A program made the translations under genes and the position numbers. Shown piece by piece: positions 1-13,400 of a stretch of DNA of 64,000 nucleotides; position 1 is the stretch's first letter; each line of letters starts with the position of its first letter. The notes under the pieces are model-generated. The model was not told the DNA's origin, did not search any database, and worked only from the letters and a program-made list of their open reading frames with translations. Source of the stretch: Todiramphus chloris collaris (Eukaryota; Chordata; Aves; Coraciiformes; Alcedinidae); contig JANVCC010000027.1 in NCBI GenBank assembly GCA_025345505.1, forward strand, positions 1,053,679-1,117,678, written 5' to 3'.

Positions 1-439
1 GAAAAGAGGATGTTATTCTGCAAAGGTAAATGTATCATAATCTCACTATTAAATGGTAAATCCTCTGAAGGATTTCTCCTGGAGTACTTTGGAACAGATA
101 TGTTATTACTATTGTTAACCATAACAGGCTGTAGCGGGGCTGAGTTCGACAGACAGCTGCTTCCCCCTGCAGAGGCAGGCGATACCGTTCCGCAGCCTGA
201 GCAATGAAGCGGTTCCATGCTCGGTCCTGGTGTGTGATTGCCTCTTTATTCCTGGGAAGGACAGATTAATTAATTGGTGCTTTGGAAGAACAGATTAATC
301 GGTGGTTTCAGTGTTCGGTGTATCAGTTTGCAGTGCAGTCTGTTCTGAGCCTACCCTTGCTGCAGACTAAGCCACTTCTGGAGTGGGCTCAGAGTACACC
401 AGCAAATACTGCCTTGGGTTCTGGACTCCTTGGACAATC
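1..439. other. Non-coding, nothing recognised
   Basis: No gene, repeat family or regulatory structure is recognisable here. Two short similar AT-rich stretches containing CAGATTAAT occur near 262-300, too short to assign. The short ORFs lack codon bias or family resemblance. Confidence 0.5.
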
Positions 440-615
440 AGACGCTGGAACAGGCTGCCCAGAGAGGTGGTCGAGTCACTGTCCCTGGATTTGTTTAAGG
501 GTTGTTTAGATGGGCATGGTTTAGGGGTGGACTTTGTAGAGTGGGACTAATGGTTGGACTTGATGATCCCAAGGGTCTTTTCCAACCTGAATGATTCTGT
601 GATTCTATTCTGTGA
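440..615 (+). mobile_element. CR1 LINE 3' end, truncated
   Basis: This is a plus-strand 3' fragment of a CR1 non-LTR retrotransposon. It starts in the conserved segment that encodes the ORF2 C-terminus (GGAACAGGCTGCCCAGAGAG, about 447-466). It runs through the 3' UTR block 'GTTGGACTTGATGATCCC' and ends in two or three copies of the ATTCTGTG-like octamer typical of bird CR1 tails. The TGATGATCCCAAGGGTC version of the 3' UTR matches the subfamily of the long copy at 39883-41390 rather than the 'GGGTTGGAAGGGACCTCTGG' type seen elsewhere in the window. The 5' edge is approximate. It is non-autonomous and presumably inert. Confidence 0.9.
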
Positions 616-3083
616 CTTACTGCAGCCTTCAGGTGTCAACCACTTGTGCCATAAACATTTGAAAATGTCTGTTCTTCACAGTGTCTTCATCTCGTGTGGA
701 TATGGTTATTCGTGCATGTGCAAAAATCATTTGCTATTAAACTATTAATTAGAAGGTTTCGTATATTTGGTCTGGAAGCAAGAAAAAAAAGAACCTGTAT
801 GAAGTGAATGACCAGTTACACGTCTTAAATAAGAAGTAGGAAAGAGTCCAAGGGAGTATTTCACAAATTGTTTGGGTAAAATGTGTTCGTGTCCAGCCCT
901 TTCCCAGAGCCCAGGGAAGTTGACGAGAGTCTGGGGCTTTGGCTCAGGCACTTCAATTGTCCATTCTACAATTACAATAACAAACACAACAGAAGCCGGC
1001 GTGCAAACAGCTGGTAATTGGAAAAAGGGCTAAAGTTGTCAGCAAATGTCTTTGTCAGCACTGATTTGACCAGTTGTACACATTACCTTAAATGACATTT
1101 CTTCCCTTCCAAGAGAAATTGTAGGGTCTACGTCCAACTAGTTTCCTCGGTGGCTGTCACGCCGTGGGCACAGCGTTCCGTGGTGCGTATCCATTGCCTG
1201 TTAAATACCCTCCGGCACTTGCTGTTTGTTATCCAGTATAAATAGGCTGTTTTCCAATTACTTTATCAAAAAACATTTCTGGTAGCACAGTAGACATTTG
1301 TGACAAGTGGAGTTTGGCAGCTCTGCCCAGCTTAAGGTTTGCCTCTTGATGATAGGAGATGCTAAGTATTCTCTCTTGGCAGGAGAACGCTGACACTTTT
1401 AAAAGCAAAAGATATCTTCATCCAAGCTGTGGTTGGCTGGGGATTTTTCTCTTAGGTTAAGCACTCTTTGTGTTAGGCACCCTAGTGCACATCTCCCTAA
1501 GACAGCCCAGGCTCCTGCGAAGCTCACAGAGGAGCTTATTGAATTCCCGTGTGCTTTTATATCCTGTTTGCAGGTTCAAATATCTCCTCTGAATTTATTT
1601 TCAAAGGTTCATCTGCCTGAGAACTGTGCTGAACCCCCCGGCTGCAGCAGTGCTCTCCACAGACACCTCCTTCACCGGTGCCACTGAGGTGCTGCTGTTC
1701 TCAGGCTTTCTCAGGTTTCCCTTTGAAGGCAGCAAGAGCCTTAAACTCTTAAATGCAGTGGCTCATGGTGTTCTCTCTCCCACCCCCCTCTTGCTTTGCG
1801 AATGTGGATGAAAAACACAAACGAGTTATCTGTCAGCGTTTGTAAGCTGAGCTGTGATGATGTCAAGATGTGATTCTTTTTCTGGTCGGAGGTTGTACAT
1901 TCATTCTTCTTTACTTTTTGTGGTCCACAGGCTCCGATAGCAAATGCTCATGGATGACCTGTTTGTCACCTGTTGGGTTCTGTGGTTTGTTGTTTCTCTT
2001 TGCCACCTCTCTCCTAACCCTCCCGTGTAGTTTTCTGTTCTTTCTCTTCCCGCTTGCTGCAGGGATCCCTGTGCAGCTGCCTCTGCAGCCTGGACATCCT
2101 GTGGTAAAAATAGATGTTGTCAACCTGTTCCTACTAAAATTTCCTGTTTCTTTACATGGCTTACAGATAGAAGTGAAGTGCTGGCAGGTGTGTCTTAGCC
2201 CTGGCCCATGTCCCTCGTGCTTCTGTTGCTTGGGGAGCTGTAAACCCAGGAAATACTAGGGTGCCGTCATTGACATAAGAAGCAAAAGCAAAGTGAAAAG
2301 GCGAATTAATGAAGACTTCTGTGAAACAAAACAAAAAAACTGGAATGATACAAGCCCTGTTTTGTCACGAGTTATTTCTGTTCCTTGTAGCAACAGGATC
2401 TGTTGTTTCTTGCCATGAGATGCAGAGGGCAGAAAGCTCTTAATTCTCTCAGTCTCATACAAACCTGTTCAAATTGAGATTTGGACTGGGAAAAGGATTG
2501 AATGAAGAGAAGCAGTGAACGTGGCTGCTCTCCACTGCACTGCGAGGGTGAAGAGGTGCAAATTGGGCTCCATGCATGTGAAATCCCCTCCTGTGCTTCA
2601 CACCTAATGGTGTCGGCACCTCGGGACTGCAGTAGCTGCCATGGTTTACTGCACAGCCAGCCTGCTGGAGGCTCCTTCCCGTGACTTGTCAGACCATGGC
2701 TGTCCCCATGCAGGTTGGCAGAGGGTTTCCTACCCTCATAACGGGCTGCGTTCCACTGCAGAGTCTGGAAGGGAGTGTCCAGTGTCAGTGGATAGGCAAA
2801 GGGGTTTAGACACTGCTGTGTTTTCAAGCATCAGTTTTACAGTCCTTGGGTTAAAGTAGCAGTAGGTGGATTAAATGCTGGAGTGCTAAAATACCAGCAC
2901 TTAACTTCACTGTGATGCTTAACAGTTAGGAAAAACCCGTGTGGTGCGTGTTTGATCAGTTGTGATGATGGCACAGTAGATGTCTAGTGGATGTGAATGG
3001 ATATTTCTCTCTTACGTGTTTTCTTTACCCTGATGCTCTGCATGTCTTTTCTTTATCCTCTTTCCCTTGTTGCTTCCCCTTAT
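616..3083. other. Non-coding stretch
   Basis: No convincing exon, repeat or RNA gene is seen. The ORFs in this interval (longest about 150 codons, 2372-2827 minus) have no recognisable domain and are best read as chance. Base composition is unremarkable. Confidence 0.5.
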
Positions 3084-3588
3084 ACTGTGTTCAGTTCTGG
3101 GCCCCTTGGTTCAAGAAGGACAGGGAACTGCTTGAGAGAGTCCAGCGCAGAGCCACAGAGATGATGAAGGGAGTGGAGCATCTCCCTTATGATGAAAGGC
3201 TGAGGGAGCTGGGGCTCCTTAGCTTGGAGGAGACTGAGGGGTGACCTCATTCATGTTTATAAATACATAAAGGGAGAGTGTCAGGAGGCTGGAGCCAGGC
3301 TCTTCTCTGTTATGGCCAATGATAGGACAAGGGGCAACGGGTGCAAGCTGGAGCGTAAGAAGTTCCACAGAAACATAAGGAAAAACTTTTTTCACTGTGA
3401 GTGTGAAGGAGCCTGGAACAGGCTGCCCAGAGAGGTTGTGGAGTCTCCTTCTCTGGAGGCATTCCAGACCCCCCTGGATCTGTTCCTGTGAGACCTGCTC
3501 TAGGTGGTCCTGCTCTGGCAGGGGGGTTGGACTCGATGATCTTTCAAGGTCCCTTCCAACCCCTACCATTCTGTGAGATTCTGTGAGC
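3084..3588 (+). mobile_element. CR1 LINE 3' half-kilobase, truncated
   Basis: A plus-strand CR1 copy truncated at its 5' end. Positions about 3087-3244 encode the ORF2 C-terminal region, recognisable by [24 protein letters not shown] and [11 protein letters not shown]. An early stop at 3242-3244 then interrupts that reading frame. The rest carries the usual conserved blocks ([22 protein letters not shown]-type codons in shifted frames). It finishes with the 3' UTR 'GGGGGTTGGACTCGATGATC' and two ATTCTGTGAG-like tail repeats. Family identity is clear from this block order. The copy cannot encode a working protein. Confidence 0.93.
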
Positions 3589-4140
3589 TATTAAAGGTGA
3601 TGTTTTACACTGGCAAGCTTTTCAAGTCTCTTCAGTCAACAACCCATGATCTTATGGCTGGGCAGGGACAGTGCCCAGCCTGGCTTATTGCACAGCAACG
3701 CCCTGACTGGGATCCTGGAAAGCTGAAGCCTGAAGCGAGCAGAGGAAAACCTGAAAGCCCAGTGATCTCATCTGTACGTGCCCCGTTATCACAAAGGGGA
3801 GCTGGTTGAGTATTTGCCTGTCACAATTTTTCTACCTGTAATTATCATGTCAAGACTGAAAATACTCTGTCTGCAGGGAGCTGGTGGATACTATGCTTTT
3901 AAAAATATTCTATATGCATGATAAGACTTCCTTCCCTGTGAGCTTGCTTATCATTCCGAGTATTTCTTTTGAAGCAAGAAACAGATGGCAGCATTCACTG
4001 TAATAAGTGCAGAAAAACATGCCAGCCAATTAGGGAGGTTTCAACTGACTGAAAACCTGGATCCTTTTCCAATATTTTGGTGATTCCCCCCCCCCCCCAC
4101 TCTGCGTGTCTGAAGGAAATTTTTATTTATCATTTGTTTA
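3589..4140. other. Non-coding, C13 homopolymer
   Basis: No gene seen. A run of 13 C lies at 4086-4098. The rest is ordinary AT-leaning sequence. Confidence 0.5.
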
Positions 4141-4510
4141 ATAGACTCATAAAATTAGAGATGAAAGGTATTTTAGGTCATTAAATCTCCGGCAATGAAC
4201 CTGAAAAAAAAGGAACTGAAATACAGTTTGTGGATTAATTTTTTTCTGGAGGATCATTATTGTCTGCCATAAAATAGGAGACCCCAAAAATCAAATAGCC
4301 TTGTTAATTTGAAGCCCATCCCTCCCTTGAACATGCCACTACAAACTGCATCTGTATATGATCTTAAAATATTTACTGGTTCTTCAAACTCTAGCGCTTC
4401 AAAATGTACCTCATCCAATAAGCCCCCTTTCAAATATTGCAGGATTTTAAATAACTCTTTTGTAAATCCTTAATGTCTTCCCATGTTCCTGAAATTGTTG
4501 TTCCTACAGC
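4141..4510 (-). mobile_element. Probable ancient CR1/L3-like remnant
   Basis: The segment opens with a pattern like the reversed tail of old amniote CR1/L3 elements: 'ACTCATAAAATTAGAGATG' followed by 'AAGGTATTTTAGGTCATTAA'. More degenerate sequence follows (TCATCCAATAAGCCCCCTTT, TCTTTTGTAAATCCTTAATG). Compared with the young CR1 copies in this window it is far more diverged and AT-rich, as expected for an insertion predating birds. The assignment is by recollected pattern only, and both edges are uncertain. Confidence 0.4.
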
Positions 4511-4625
4511 TCTCTTCTCAGTGACAGTTTGGGGGTGGTATGTCCCCCATTCGCTGGGAAGATTGCTGTCCTCTCATTTCCTGCCAAATCAGGGAGAGTT
4601 TTAGATGCTTGAAATCCCACCCGCA

Positions 4626-4662
4626 CCCCCCCCCAAAAAAAAAAAAAAAAAAAAAAAAAAAA
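4626..4662. repeat. C9-A28 compound homopolymer
   Basis: Nine C followed directly by 28 A. The A tract could be the tail of a retroposed sequence, but the bases upstream are not a family I recognise. It is also a likely sequencing-length hotspot. Confidence 0.9.
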
Positions 4663-6006
4663 GGTAATTGTTTTATTTCAACTAATGGAACCAAACTTAG
4701 AGGTAACTGCTGAAGACAGGTCAATACTGCAATTCTTCTGTGCCTGGACACACCTCGATACCTTCCTAGCAGATGGTATTACTGAGACTATGAAAAAAGG
4801 GCATTTTGGCTTCTGAGATATGATTTTATTCCCTGTCTGGGTAGCGCTTTGATCGTATTCTGCAGTCCCATCCTCATTGTTCCACTGTTTCATTCCAGGG
4901 ATAGGTGGAACTACGCAAGTTTAGGATTTTCAAATCAATTTTTTTTTTTTTAATTATTATTATTGTATTCTGCTGCTTTCTGCCCCAACCTTTCTTTGCT
5001 GTTCTCAAGATTATACTCTCTAAATGTCTTCTGGAATAACATTATGTACATTTCTCTACTGACCTTTTGGTATCGCTCATTTTCAGTGACTTCTCAATTG
5101 TAGTCAGTGAGCATCTAAGGATGTAAGCTAAAGCAAAGCTGGTGCCACTTAGGAGGGTGAATTTAGTCTACAAAAGATGAAATTCTGCTTCGGGCACTAA
5201 AGCAATTTTCAGAGTAGCATATCAGCTTTTATCAGGCTTGGTCGGTCCTTCCGAAAAGAAGAGATTTGGTCTGTTTATGGGTGGCTGTGGTCACTCGGGG
5301 AAGCATTTGGTGCTAGTTAAGGGTAAAAGTGTGATAGTTCTTCAAAATAAGAAACAACTGGTAGTTGTTTCTGCAGTGGTGATTTAAGTTTCTTTTTTAA
5401 ATCCTTTCAAACGCCAAAGCTATGTGTTGTTCAGTGATTGAATGCATTTGGACTTAAGGAACTTTTCATTTAATGCCGTTCTCCATTGTTTTTGGCTGGA
5501 GCCCAAGCCTCACATCTTCTAGTTGCAGGATTCCTTTCTGGGAACTCCATCCTTTGCTGAAGGCTCAGTGTAACACGAGACCATTCCAGTTTCCCAGCAG
5601 GCAGAACATTAAAGGTCTGCCTGTGGACCAGCTGCAGAGACAGGTGTTATTCTCCTTTCCTTTCTTCTTCTCCCTTTACTTGGTCTTGCAAGTTCCCTAA
5701 CATACCGCCAAGTCTTGAATGAAGTGAATGAGTCAACCTTGTAAGCTTGGAAAAAGCTCCAATTCAGACGGTGTGGAGCTGGGGGTTTTGGTCCGAAGTG
5801 GAATGCTCATAACCACGTGTTTGCTGTGTTTCCACTGTGCCTCCAAGAGACTGAGCCAGCCTGGCTCGTAGGGTCAGTGCAGAGATGACGGGCGCTGGGC
5901 GCTGATCTGTCCAGGCTCGTCGGCACAGCACTGCCCTGCAGATGCTGCAGGAGCCCCGGTCAGACCCTGTTTCTGTTGTTGTTGTGTTCGGGATCTGTGA
6001 GAATAG
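4663..6006. other. Non-coding stretch
   Basis: Nothing recognised. A short T11 tract lies near 4940, followed by TTATTATTATTG. The ORF at 5473-5700 shows no family features. Confidence 0.5.
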
Positions 6007-6110
6007 TCATAGAATCACAGAATGGTAGGGGTTGGAAGGGACCTATGGAGATCATTGCGTCCAACCCCCCTGACAGCGCAGGGTCACCCAGGGCAGGCCA
6101 CATGAGTAAG
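6007..6110 (-). mobile_element. CR1 LINE 3' tail, short
   Basis: A minus-strand CR1 3' terminus. It reads TCATAGAATCACAGAATGG, then GGGGTTGGAAGGGACCTATG and CATTGCGTCCAACCCCCCTG on the plus strand, which is the reversed 3' UTR of the common avian type. The match fades after 'CAGGGCAGGCCACATGAGTA', so this copy is only about 100 bp or is degraded beyond that point. Confidence 0.9.
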
Positions 6111-9100
6111 TAAAGCCAGCCTGGGAAGGAAGTACAGCCAGACCCAGTCCTGAGCTCAGCCTAGTTCCTGGACCTGTTATTGGTGAATAATCTCTTCTTC
6201 CTGCTTCCATCACTATCGCAGGCTTTCAAGTAGTCTGTTCAGGGTCTCATTTAAACCGTAACCTGCTCTGCCACCATCGCTGTCCCATATGTGCCTCCAC
6301 AATATTGTGTACGCCTGGGGGGTTCTGCAGGTGACACGGCGTAATACACTTCAGGAGCAGATTATTCTTCAGAGGAAGACAACCTCTCTAACAAAAAAGA
6401 AATGGCAACTGGAACGTAACCCAACCCAGAGCTCTAATTTCCTTTCTAGCCAGCGGTAACAGCTCAATCTAGTAATGGTCTATCCACCAGTTAACAGAAT
6501 TTTGAGGAAGATTTACCAGTTTACATCAACTTTATGGGCCTGTCTCACCCACTCACCACCTGGTATTGCAGCCTGCATGTCTCACTCTGGCACCTTAAAA
6601 TTACCATGGGGAAAACTGCTACTGAGGCCCGTGGAAAAACATTTTATCCATTTTTGCAGCAGTTACGCCAGGGCAGCCTGGGCCTGCTCTGGGCTGCAAC
6701 AGCTCCTGTTGTTGTCTGTTAGTAGTTAATGATGGTGGTGAGCACAGGGTGAGAAAGCTATGGGGAGATTTTGAAAACCTTTCTTGCACTCTTGCTTTTT
6801 TTTTTAATGCGCTAGCAAGTTAGAGAGCTGATATTCTGTAGCTTCTGTTACATTCTGGTCTAATGATTGACTTAATCTGTTATTATAATTTGGTTAACAT
6901 AACAAACACCCTATAGTGGGTATCTGGATGTTTTCATATACTAATTTTGGGTGAAACAATTTATGGCAGTATTTCCTTAAAAAGGATTTCTGGTAAAGAA
7001 GAAATTATCATTCACATACTCTGAGGTGTCTGTGACCTCACTCACTAACATACTTAAAGGTACCAAAGACACAAACATTAACTGTCCATAAAACTTGAAC
7101 CACATCCACTTCTCTGCTTTTCATCACATAGTCAAAAAGCATTAAGTGAGCTACAAAATACGTGACAAATTAACTTGGCTGATGGGACAGCAGTTTCGTC
7201 CATCAGCTAGTAAAACTATCCAGTCCGTACTAACCGTGCTCTGTTCTAGCAGAGTTTAGATGACCTTCTGAATACTGACTAGCAATTTTTATTAGGTTAA
7301 AAAAATTAAAGTGAACTAGAACATGTAGAAATGCTGACAGTGCTGGACTCCATTCCCTTTTCTTTTGTCTGTCTTAGGTAAAACCCCAGAGATGCTCACT
7401 GGGAGTTTCCTGAAGGATTGAGTAGATTTGAGTAAGTGAGATGTTAGTCAAGCTATTTAAAGCAATTACCCATGCTCACCAAATCATGTCAGGACCCCTC
7501 ATTTGCTGGACACAAATAGTGATGCTGTTGTTGTGGTCACTCTGCGCTGATACTTCTGCTGCCCCAGGCCAAAATAGGCAGTAAATGATGTGTAATATTT
7601 TTCTAAAATCATACCAAGCTGTAGATCTCAGTTAACGGCAGAACTCCTGCTGTTGGAAGAAAGTGCAACAGGCAGCGTTGACAGTTGCTTTAGATGCTTC
7701 TTATTATTTGCTTCTAAAAGAGAATTGCATCTGGAGCCTGTGTTGCTGAAGGCAGAACACAGAGCATGGAGATTGCTCTTACTGAGATTCCGTGATTGCA
7801 AACTTGCATTTCTGAGTGCATGCATCACCAGACAGAACTATTCCTTTAAATCTTTCAGGATTATTTACCTTTGGTAATGCATAAAACCGTGTAGCCTTAC
7901 AGATCACATTTACTGGAAGTGATCTTCACAGGAGAATGGCGACCTTGTAATAAAATCCAAGTTTTCCACCCAGGTTGCCTGGGTAAAATGACAGCAGATG
8001 CCCAGGGCAGGGAAGAGCCAGACCCTGAATTTCGGTCATGAGAAGGCGGGTGTGTGATTGTGATTGCTTTGGGGTTTGTTCGTATTTCCGAGGCCATTCC
8101 CGGGCATTACAGACAGCTATATTTAGCTTGTGTGACAGCTAATAAACTCTTGTGTGCTGACAGGGAAAAACTGTGCTGGCATTACTGTTGGAATATGACT
8201 CTTCAGCTGAAAGTCCTGCACCTTTACCAGTACTACCTTACGGCTTCTTTCAATACTTCAAGCCTTTCTCATCGCTTTCTCATGGCTGTTTACTTAATTC
8301 TTATAAATGTGTTCATATGGTGCATGTTACCGGTGAGCTGCATTAGTTTTGTTTAGCAGTGGGTTAAATGCATGAATAGTTTACAGGCAAGACACGATTC
8401 TCCTTGAAAAAGCTACTGCACCTGATCCAGAAACAACAACTAACAACAACACCCACAGGTAACGGGGTGACCCAGGTCACTCCTTCGGTTCTGATGCCAC
8501 CCTCCAAAGCTTTGATTAGTGTTGCTTTTTGGCTAGTTTGTTTCTACCGTTCTTATATGCTTTATGAAGTTTGAATGAAGGTTCAGATGATTGCCGGGTC
8601 TGGGGATGTGTGATTAAATCTGGTGAATGTAACAAATACTGTAGTTGCCTCTAAGAGCAACGCAGTGCAGGTCCGGGCAGAAAATCTTCAATCACCTCTC
8701 GTTTGCTGAGCCTGCGAGGCTCAACGGCCTTGCAGATACGGTCTGGGTTGTTTGGCTGGGGTTTTTTTTTAATTTCCCTTTGAGTTGAAATAACTTGCTC
8801 AGAATTCCTGCATGTCTGTGTTTTTCCAAGTCCTATCACAAAGCCTTTGGAAGATAGAGATGGGTGTGCTGACAGCTCTGGAGTTGATTCTTCATGGCTG
8901 CTAATTATAGCACGATTGAGTTCTGCAATAGTGCATCACATGGAATATTTGTTTTATCAGGACAAGCCTGATATGTGGAGAGGAGTAATTATTTTCTCCC
9001 CTGCTTATAATGCTCTGCAGGTAGCAGGGAAAAAGCAAACATGGTGAGGGTGACTTCTAGCATTTTTGAACATCTACTTAAAGACCACATGTCCCTCACA

Positions 9101-12100
9101 TGCTTTACTGTCATTTTCTCATAGCTGTCTTCTGTTCTGAGGAAACCTTGCTCTTGTTTGCCCTCAAGCACCAGGGCTAAGTGGGATGGGTATTACACAA
9201 CGAATCCTTCTGGTTTCAGAAGGAATTTGTCGCGCCGAAGGACTGCCGAATTTGGGTAAGCATTGGGTTAACCCATCACAGTGGGTTAAGTTGGCTGCCC
9301 TCAAAAACACCTGAATGTACAGAGCTTTGTTTTCTGTTCCTTTCAAATCAAGGATTGATTTCTGAGGTTTTGGCCACAGCTAGTCCTCGAGGCTGTTCCA
9401 TCTCAGGTCTCAGGATTTAGTACTTTGATTCAGGGCCTGGAGATTTCTTGGCGTTGTTGATGCTGAGCTTGGGATGAGGGTTTACCCTGTTCCCCAGCAA
9501 CTGTCCTAGCAAGGAGCCAGTCCAACCTCCTCTCTGTGACCACGTGTGGAAGCTGGCCTGGCCCATGGTAGGTTACATTCTCTCCAAGCCCAAACAGCTG
9601 TTCATCTTAACGCTGAACGTGCAGGAATGGGTTCCTCCTCCTGTAACAGGGTTTAATTTTGACACTCATTTCTGTTGCTGTGCTATTGAGTTCAGCGGTG
9701 TTTCGGCCAATATTCCTTTGCCTCTTCCGTGGAGAATCAGGCTCTGATAGACACGAAAAGGCCCTAATGTATAGGGCTGGACATCCTTCAGTCAAGAACA
9801 GAGGGTGAGAGAGGGTGAAACATAAGCAACATATTCTAATAATGCCTTCACCCTTCTTCCCCACGGTAGGAAGTCCTTGAAGTGTGCGCTCAGCTGTAGA
9901 GTAAGCCAGTGCAGCCTTGGGTGGAGAGATCTCCTTGGCAGAGATCTGGCTTTGCCAGAAAGGAAGAAAGGTGTTCTATCGCTTGCCACTTAGGGAAGAT
10001 ACGGAAAGCATTGTAAAATTTCACGTGTGTCTGGCCATGCTCTCTGTTCATACAGCAAACCCTCTGAACATCCTACCCAGGGGAGCTAAGAATCGGAAGC
10101 AAAGCCAATCTGAAGGCTCAGTTTTCAGCTGCTGCCTTCCTTCGGGGCTCTGATAGCGTGAGAACATGATCAATACCGTCCCGTACCGGCCCTACTGCAG
10201 TCGCGAATTCTGCCCTGAGAAGGACCCCTTTTTGTTCTGGATGCAAAGGTCTTTACAGGTAAAGCAGAGCAGCCTTGTCTCTGAAACACGAGGATATTTC
10301 CCCGTGAGTGAAATCCCTGAAAGAGGAATCAAATAAGTAAACTTCTCCAAAGTGCCCTCACAGAGCAGCAGCAGCAAAGGCAGCGCTGTCAGGAGCAGCG
10401 ACAGGAAATAGGAGAAAGTGAACCGTGTTCATGTTCTCTCAGCTAAGAAGGGATTGGCTTTCAGCTGTTGTGGGAAATACAAGATTCGTTAAACATCAGA
10501 GATGAGCTGAAGCTATGCTAGAATCCGTTTGCATTTCTGGGTTTGGATTTCAAGCAAAAATACAGAGAGTTGATGTCTGCAGGTCTGCAAACAATACATA
10601 CACACAAGATCAGAAATGGGGCTAAAAGCTGCATTTAGGTAATGTGGCTTCACAAGTTTCCATGCATCGTCCAAGCTAGGATATTTATTTCTGTATGGTA
10701 AGCAGTATCAGCAAAGGCAACGTAATGCACATTGGACAACCCTCTTTCGTAGCAGGCTAAGTTAAATTGAATTAAACTTGCTGTGGGTCTGTGAATTCAC
10801 CCAGCCAGATACCGTGGCTCTGCCAATTTGCAGTGACTTGAATTCCTTCCATCATCTGAGCACACGTAGGCGTTTGGTTTGGGTAGGAGGAAACTGTTGG
10901 CTGCACAAAGCTCAGACACCTGAATTTTCACAGACTTAATTGTGTCTCTGGGCCCCACTCTGCAAAAGGTAGAATGGGATATTGTTTCCTGGATGCTTTG
11001 ATTTATGAAGATACATCTGTAGAAATAATACTTTCTGGTTAAATGGGCCCAACTCTGCCCATCATCTTCTGTTTGGGCTTTTCCCAGGTAGCTCCTTGAC
11101 ATTGCTTGTAGGCTTGTTCCACAGAAACAGCTACTCCGAATCAACCCTGTGCTGCACAAAAGCTGGGCACAGAGCTGGCACCTGCTGCCTCTCAAAAGCA
11201 TTCACCATTTCATTTTGGACTGTGAGAAACCCTGTTGATTGATCCAAAAAAACATCAGCTTCTCAAAAATCCACTTCTCACCACAGTATGACGACTATAA
11301 TCCCAGCATCGGATTTACCATGTTTTTCTTTGAGCAGATACATCAGTAGTTTAGAGGGTTCTGTGCTAATGAATTGCTGTAGGTTACAGTGAGGTACCTT
11401 CAAATCACTGGAGATTACGTTGTGGAAAATACTTTGCAGAGCTGCACATCCTAAATGGCAGCAATCCAAAGTCTGGAACTCCAATCTCAGTTACCGTAAA
11501 TGACTGGCAGCCAGAAGATGTAGACATGCTTTTTTTAACCCGCTTAATAGAATACAGGGGGAAGGGGGCTGATTTTTCAGTTTCCATATAACACACATGG
11601 GCTTATGCCATAAATGAATCATAAATAAAGGAAATGCTTCTCAGATAGTAGTTAGAAAATAGTTATTTATGTGAGATTTGATGTGTCCTCAAGTAGTGGG
11701 TATCGAGATCTTGTTGCTTCTGCGTCACTTGGCGGTCTCGGTTCAGGCGGTCGCAGGGGGGCTCGGTGCTGGTCCTGTTCCACTTGAGTTACAGGCTCTT
11801 AACGGCAGGAGAGAAAGAGGCAGATGGGTGGTGAGCACTTTCCAGAGCCCCCCATGCTGATCCTAACACAAGCAATAAGGATGGGAGCAGGCTCACGATC
11901 CAGGGTCCACCCTACCCTGCTGCCTGGGAATCGAGCAAGTGCCTAACAGAGAAATTTTGGGTCTAAATATGGGCTCTTACTTTCAAAAGGATGTGTTGAG
12001 TTATCTAAAAGCTCACAGTTGAGTGGACTTCTCCTCTTCATGTTGCTGTGAGCAACAGACTTCGTTTGGCTCGATGTGTTTCAGTATGCAAATAAAAAAC

Positions 12101-13252
12101 GCAGTAGTTTTCTTCCTAATTTTGGTCACTGAGAGTTATGATCACTGAGAGGGATAATACTTTGCATTGAAAGCAGTTATTTTTTAATTGATCTGGGGGG
12201 AGTTACTTTTTCATCTGCTCCATCACATAGCGGTCATCACCTCCCCCGTTCACCTGAAGAAACTCGTTCCAGCTTCCTTCACAGAAAAAGTTTTCATTCC
12301 GAGGAGAAAGGCATCCAGCAAAAGAGAGCACGGTATGAATAATGGCCTGAAATATTAAGTGAAGGACTTTCAGTAGGTCTTGCCAAGAGAGTGTGGACTA
12401 ATCAGGCTCTTGACGGGCCACACATAGTTCCTGTTGCTACATCTGGTAGACTAAGAAACTTGGATCCTGTTTTTGGCTTTGCCATTGACTGGCTGGTGTA
12501 ACCCTTGGCCAGACATCTAATTCCTTTGTGTTTTTGTTTTCCCTATTGCACACCGCCTGCCTTGCCTGGTGAGTTTGTGAGCATGCCTGGACAAGGATTG
12601 TCCTGCCTGGTGGTTGTGTAATGCCGAGCGAGCAGGGCTTTGTCTTGGCTGGAGCTCTGAGGTGCTGCCTCGGTATGAATGATTTCCCTGTTAGTGCTGT
12701 GGTCAGTTATCCCGGCCGGCCTGGCTCGGACAGTTTGCTTTGCTGACTCGTAGCAGTGTGGATGAAACCAGAGCAGGTCCTCGTGTGTTCCCACAGCCGG
12801 CATTATCGAGCTACAGAAGTAAAAGTAATGGTAGCAATGAACGTGTCGGAACATTCTGTGCAGTCCTGGCACCGCTTGGGTTGTTGTAACAACTCGTTCT
12901 TTCTTTGGGCTGAATCAGTTTTGGGGTAGAGATTGTAAGGCTTTGAATGGAAGCCGCAGCCCCTGCAAGACTCTGGTGAATTGCAGCAGGTTGCAGCACT
13001 TGGGTTGGCACGGCTTTTCACAGCGCTGACTTGCTGGTGCGCTCACCAGGGGCATTGCGGGCTCCGTGTGCTTCGACTGAACGAGACAGAGTCTTGCCCA
13101 GCGCCCCTCCAAGCAGGAGAAGGGCCCTGCTTCCTTTGGGTGGGAATGTAGAGGGGGTAGAGGTGAAGTAGATAACCTGCCACTGATCGAGCAGGCCGAC
13201 AAGAGCGCTTTTAGATGAAAACCACAGAAACCAGACAACCTTTGCAATATGG
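6111..13252. other. 7-kb non-coding stretch
   Basis: No exon, RNA gene or repeat family could be supported. ORFs up to 134 codons (10797-11201 minus) are compositionally random. A 100-codon ORF at 8054-8356 with hydrophobic stretches resembles no family I know and lacks flanking splice signals that would make it an exon. The sequence has the uniform texture of unique intergenic or intronic DNA. Confidence 0.5.
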
Positions 13253-13400
13253 TTCATAGAATCGCAGAATGTTCAGGTTTGGAAGGGACCTTGACAGATC
13301 ATCTAGTCCAAGCCCCCTGCCAGAGCAGGACCATCTAAAGCAGGTCACATAGGAACGCATAAAGTCAGAGGGCTTCCTGGAAAGCATCTTTCCAATGTGC
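13253..13400 (-). mobile_element. CR1 LINE 3' tail
   Basis: A minus-strand CR1 end marked by TTCATAGAATCGCAGAATG, GGTTTGGAAGGGACCTTGAC and ATCTAGTCCAAGCCCCCTGC. The 'TCATCTAGTCCAAGCCCCC' variant and the following GACCATCTAAAGCAGGTCAC mark a subfamily different from the GTCCAACCCCC copies nearby. The inner boundary is uncertain, and weak similarity may run to about 13440. Confidence 0.88.

Noticed and set aside
8054-8356. 100-codon ORF with hydrophobic segments
   Set aside because: No signal peptide logic, no homologous family recognised, no flanking splice or promoter signals. Chance ORF is the simpler reading.
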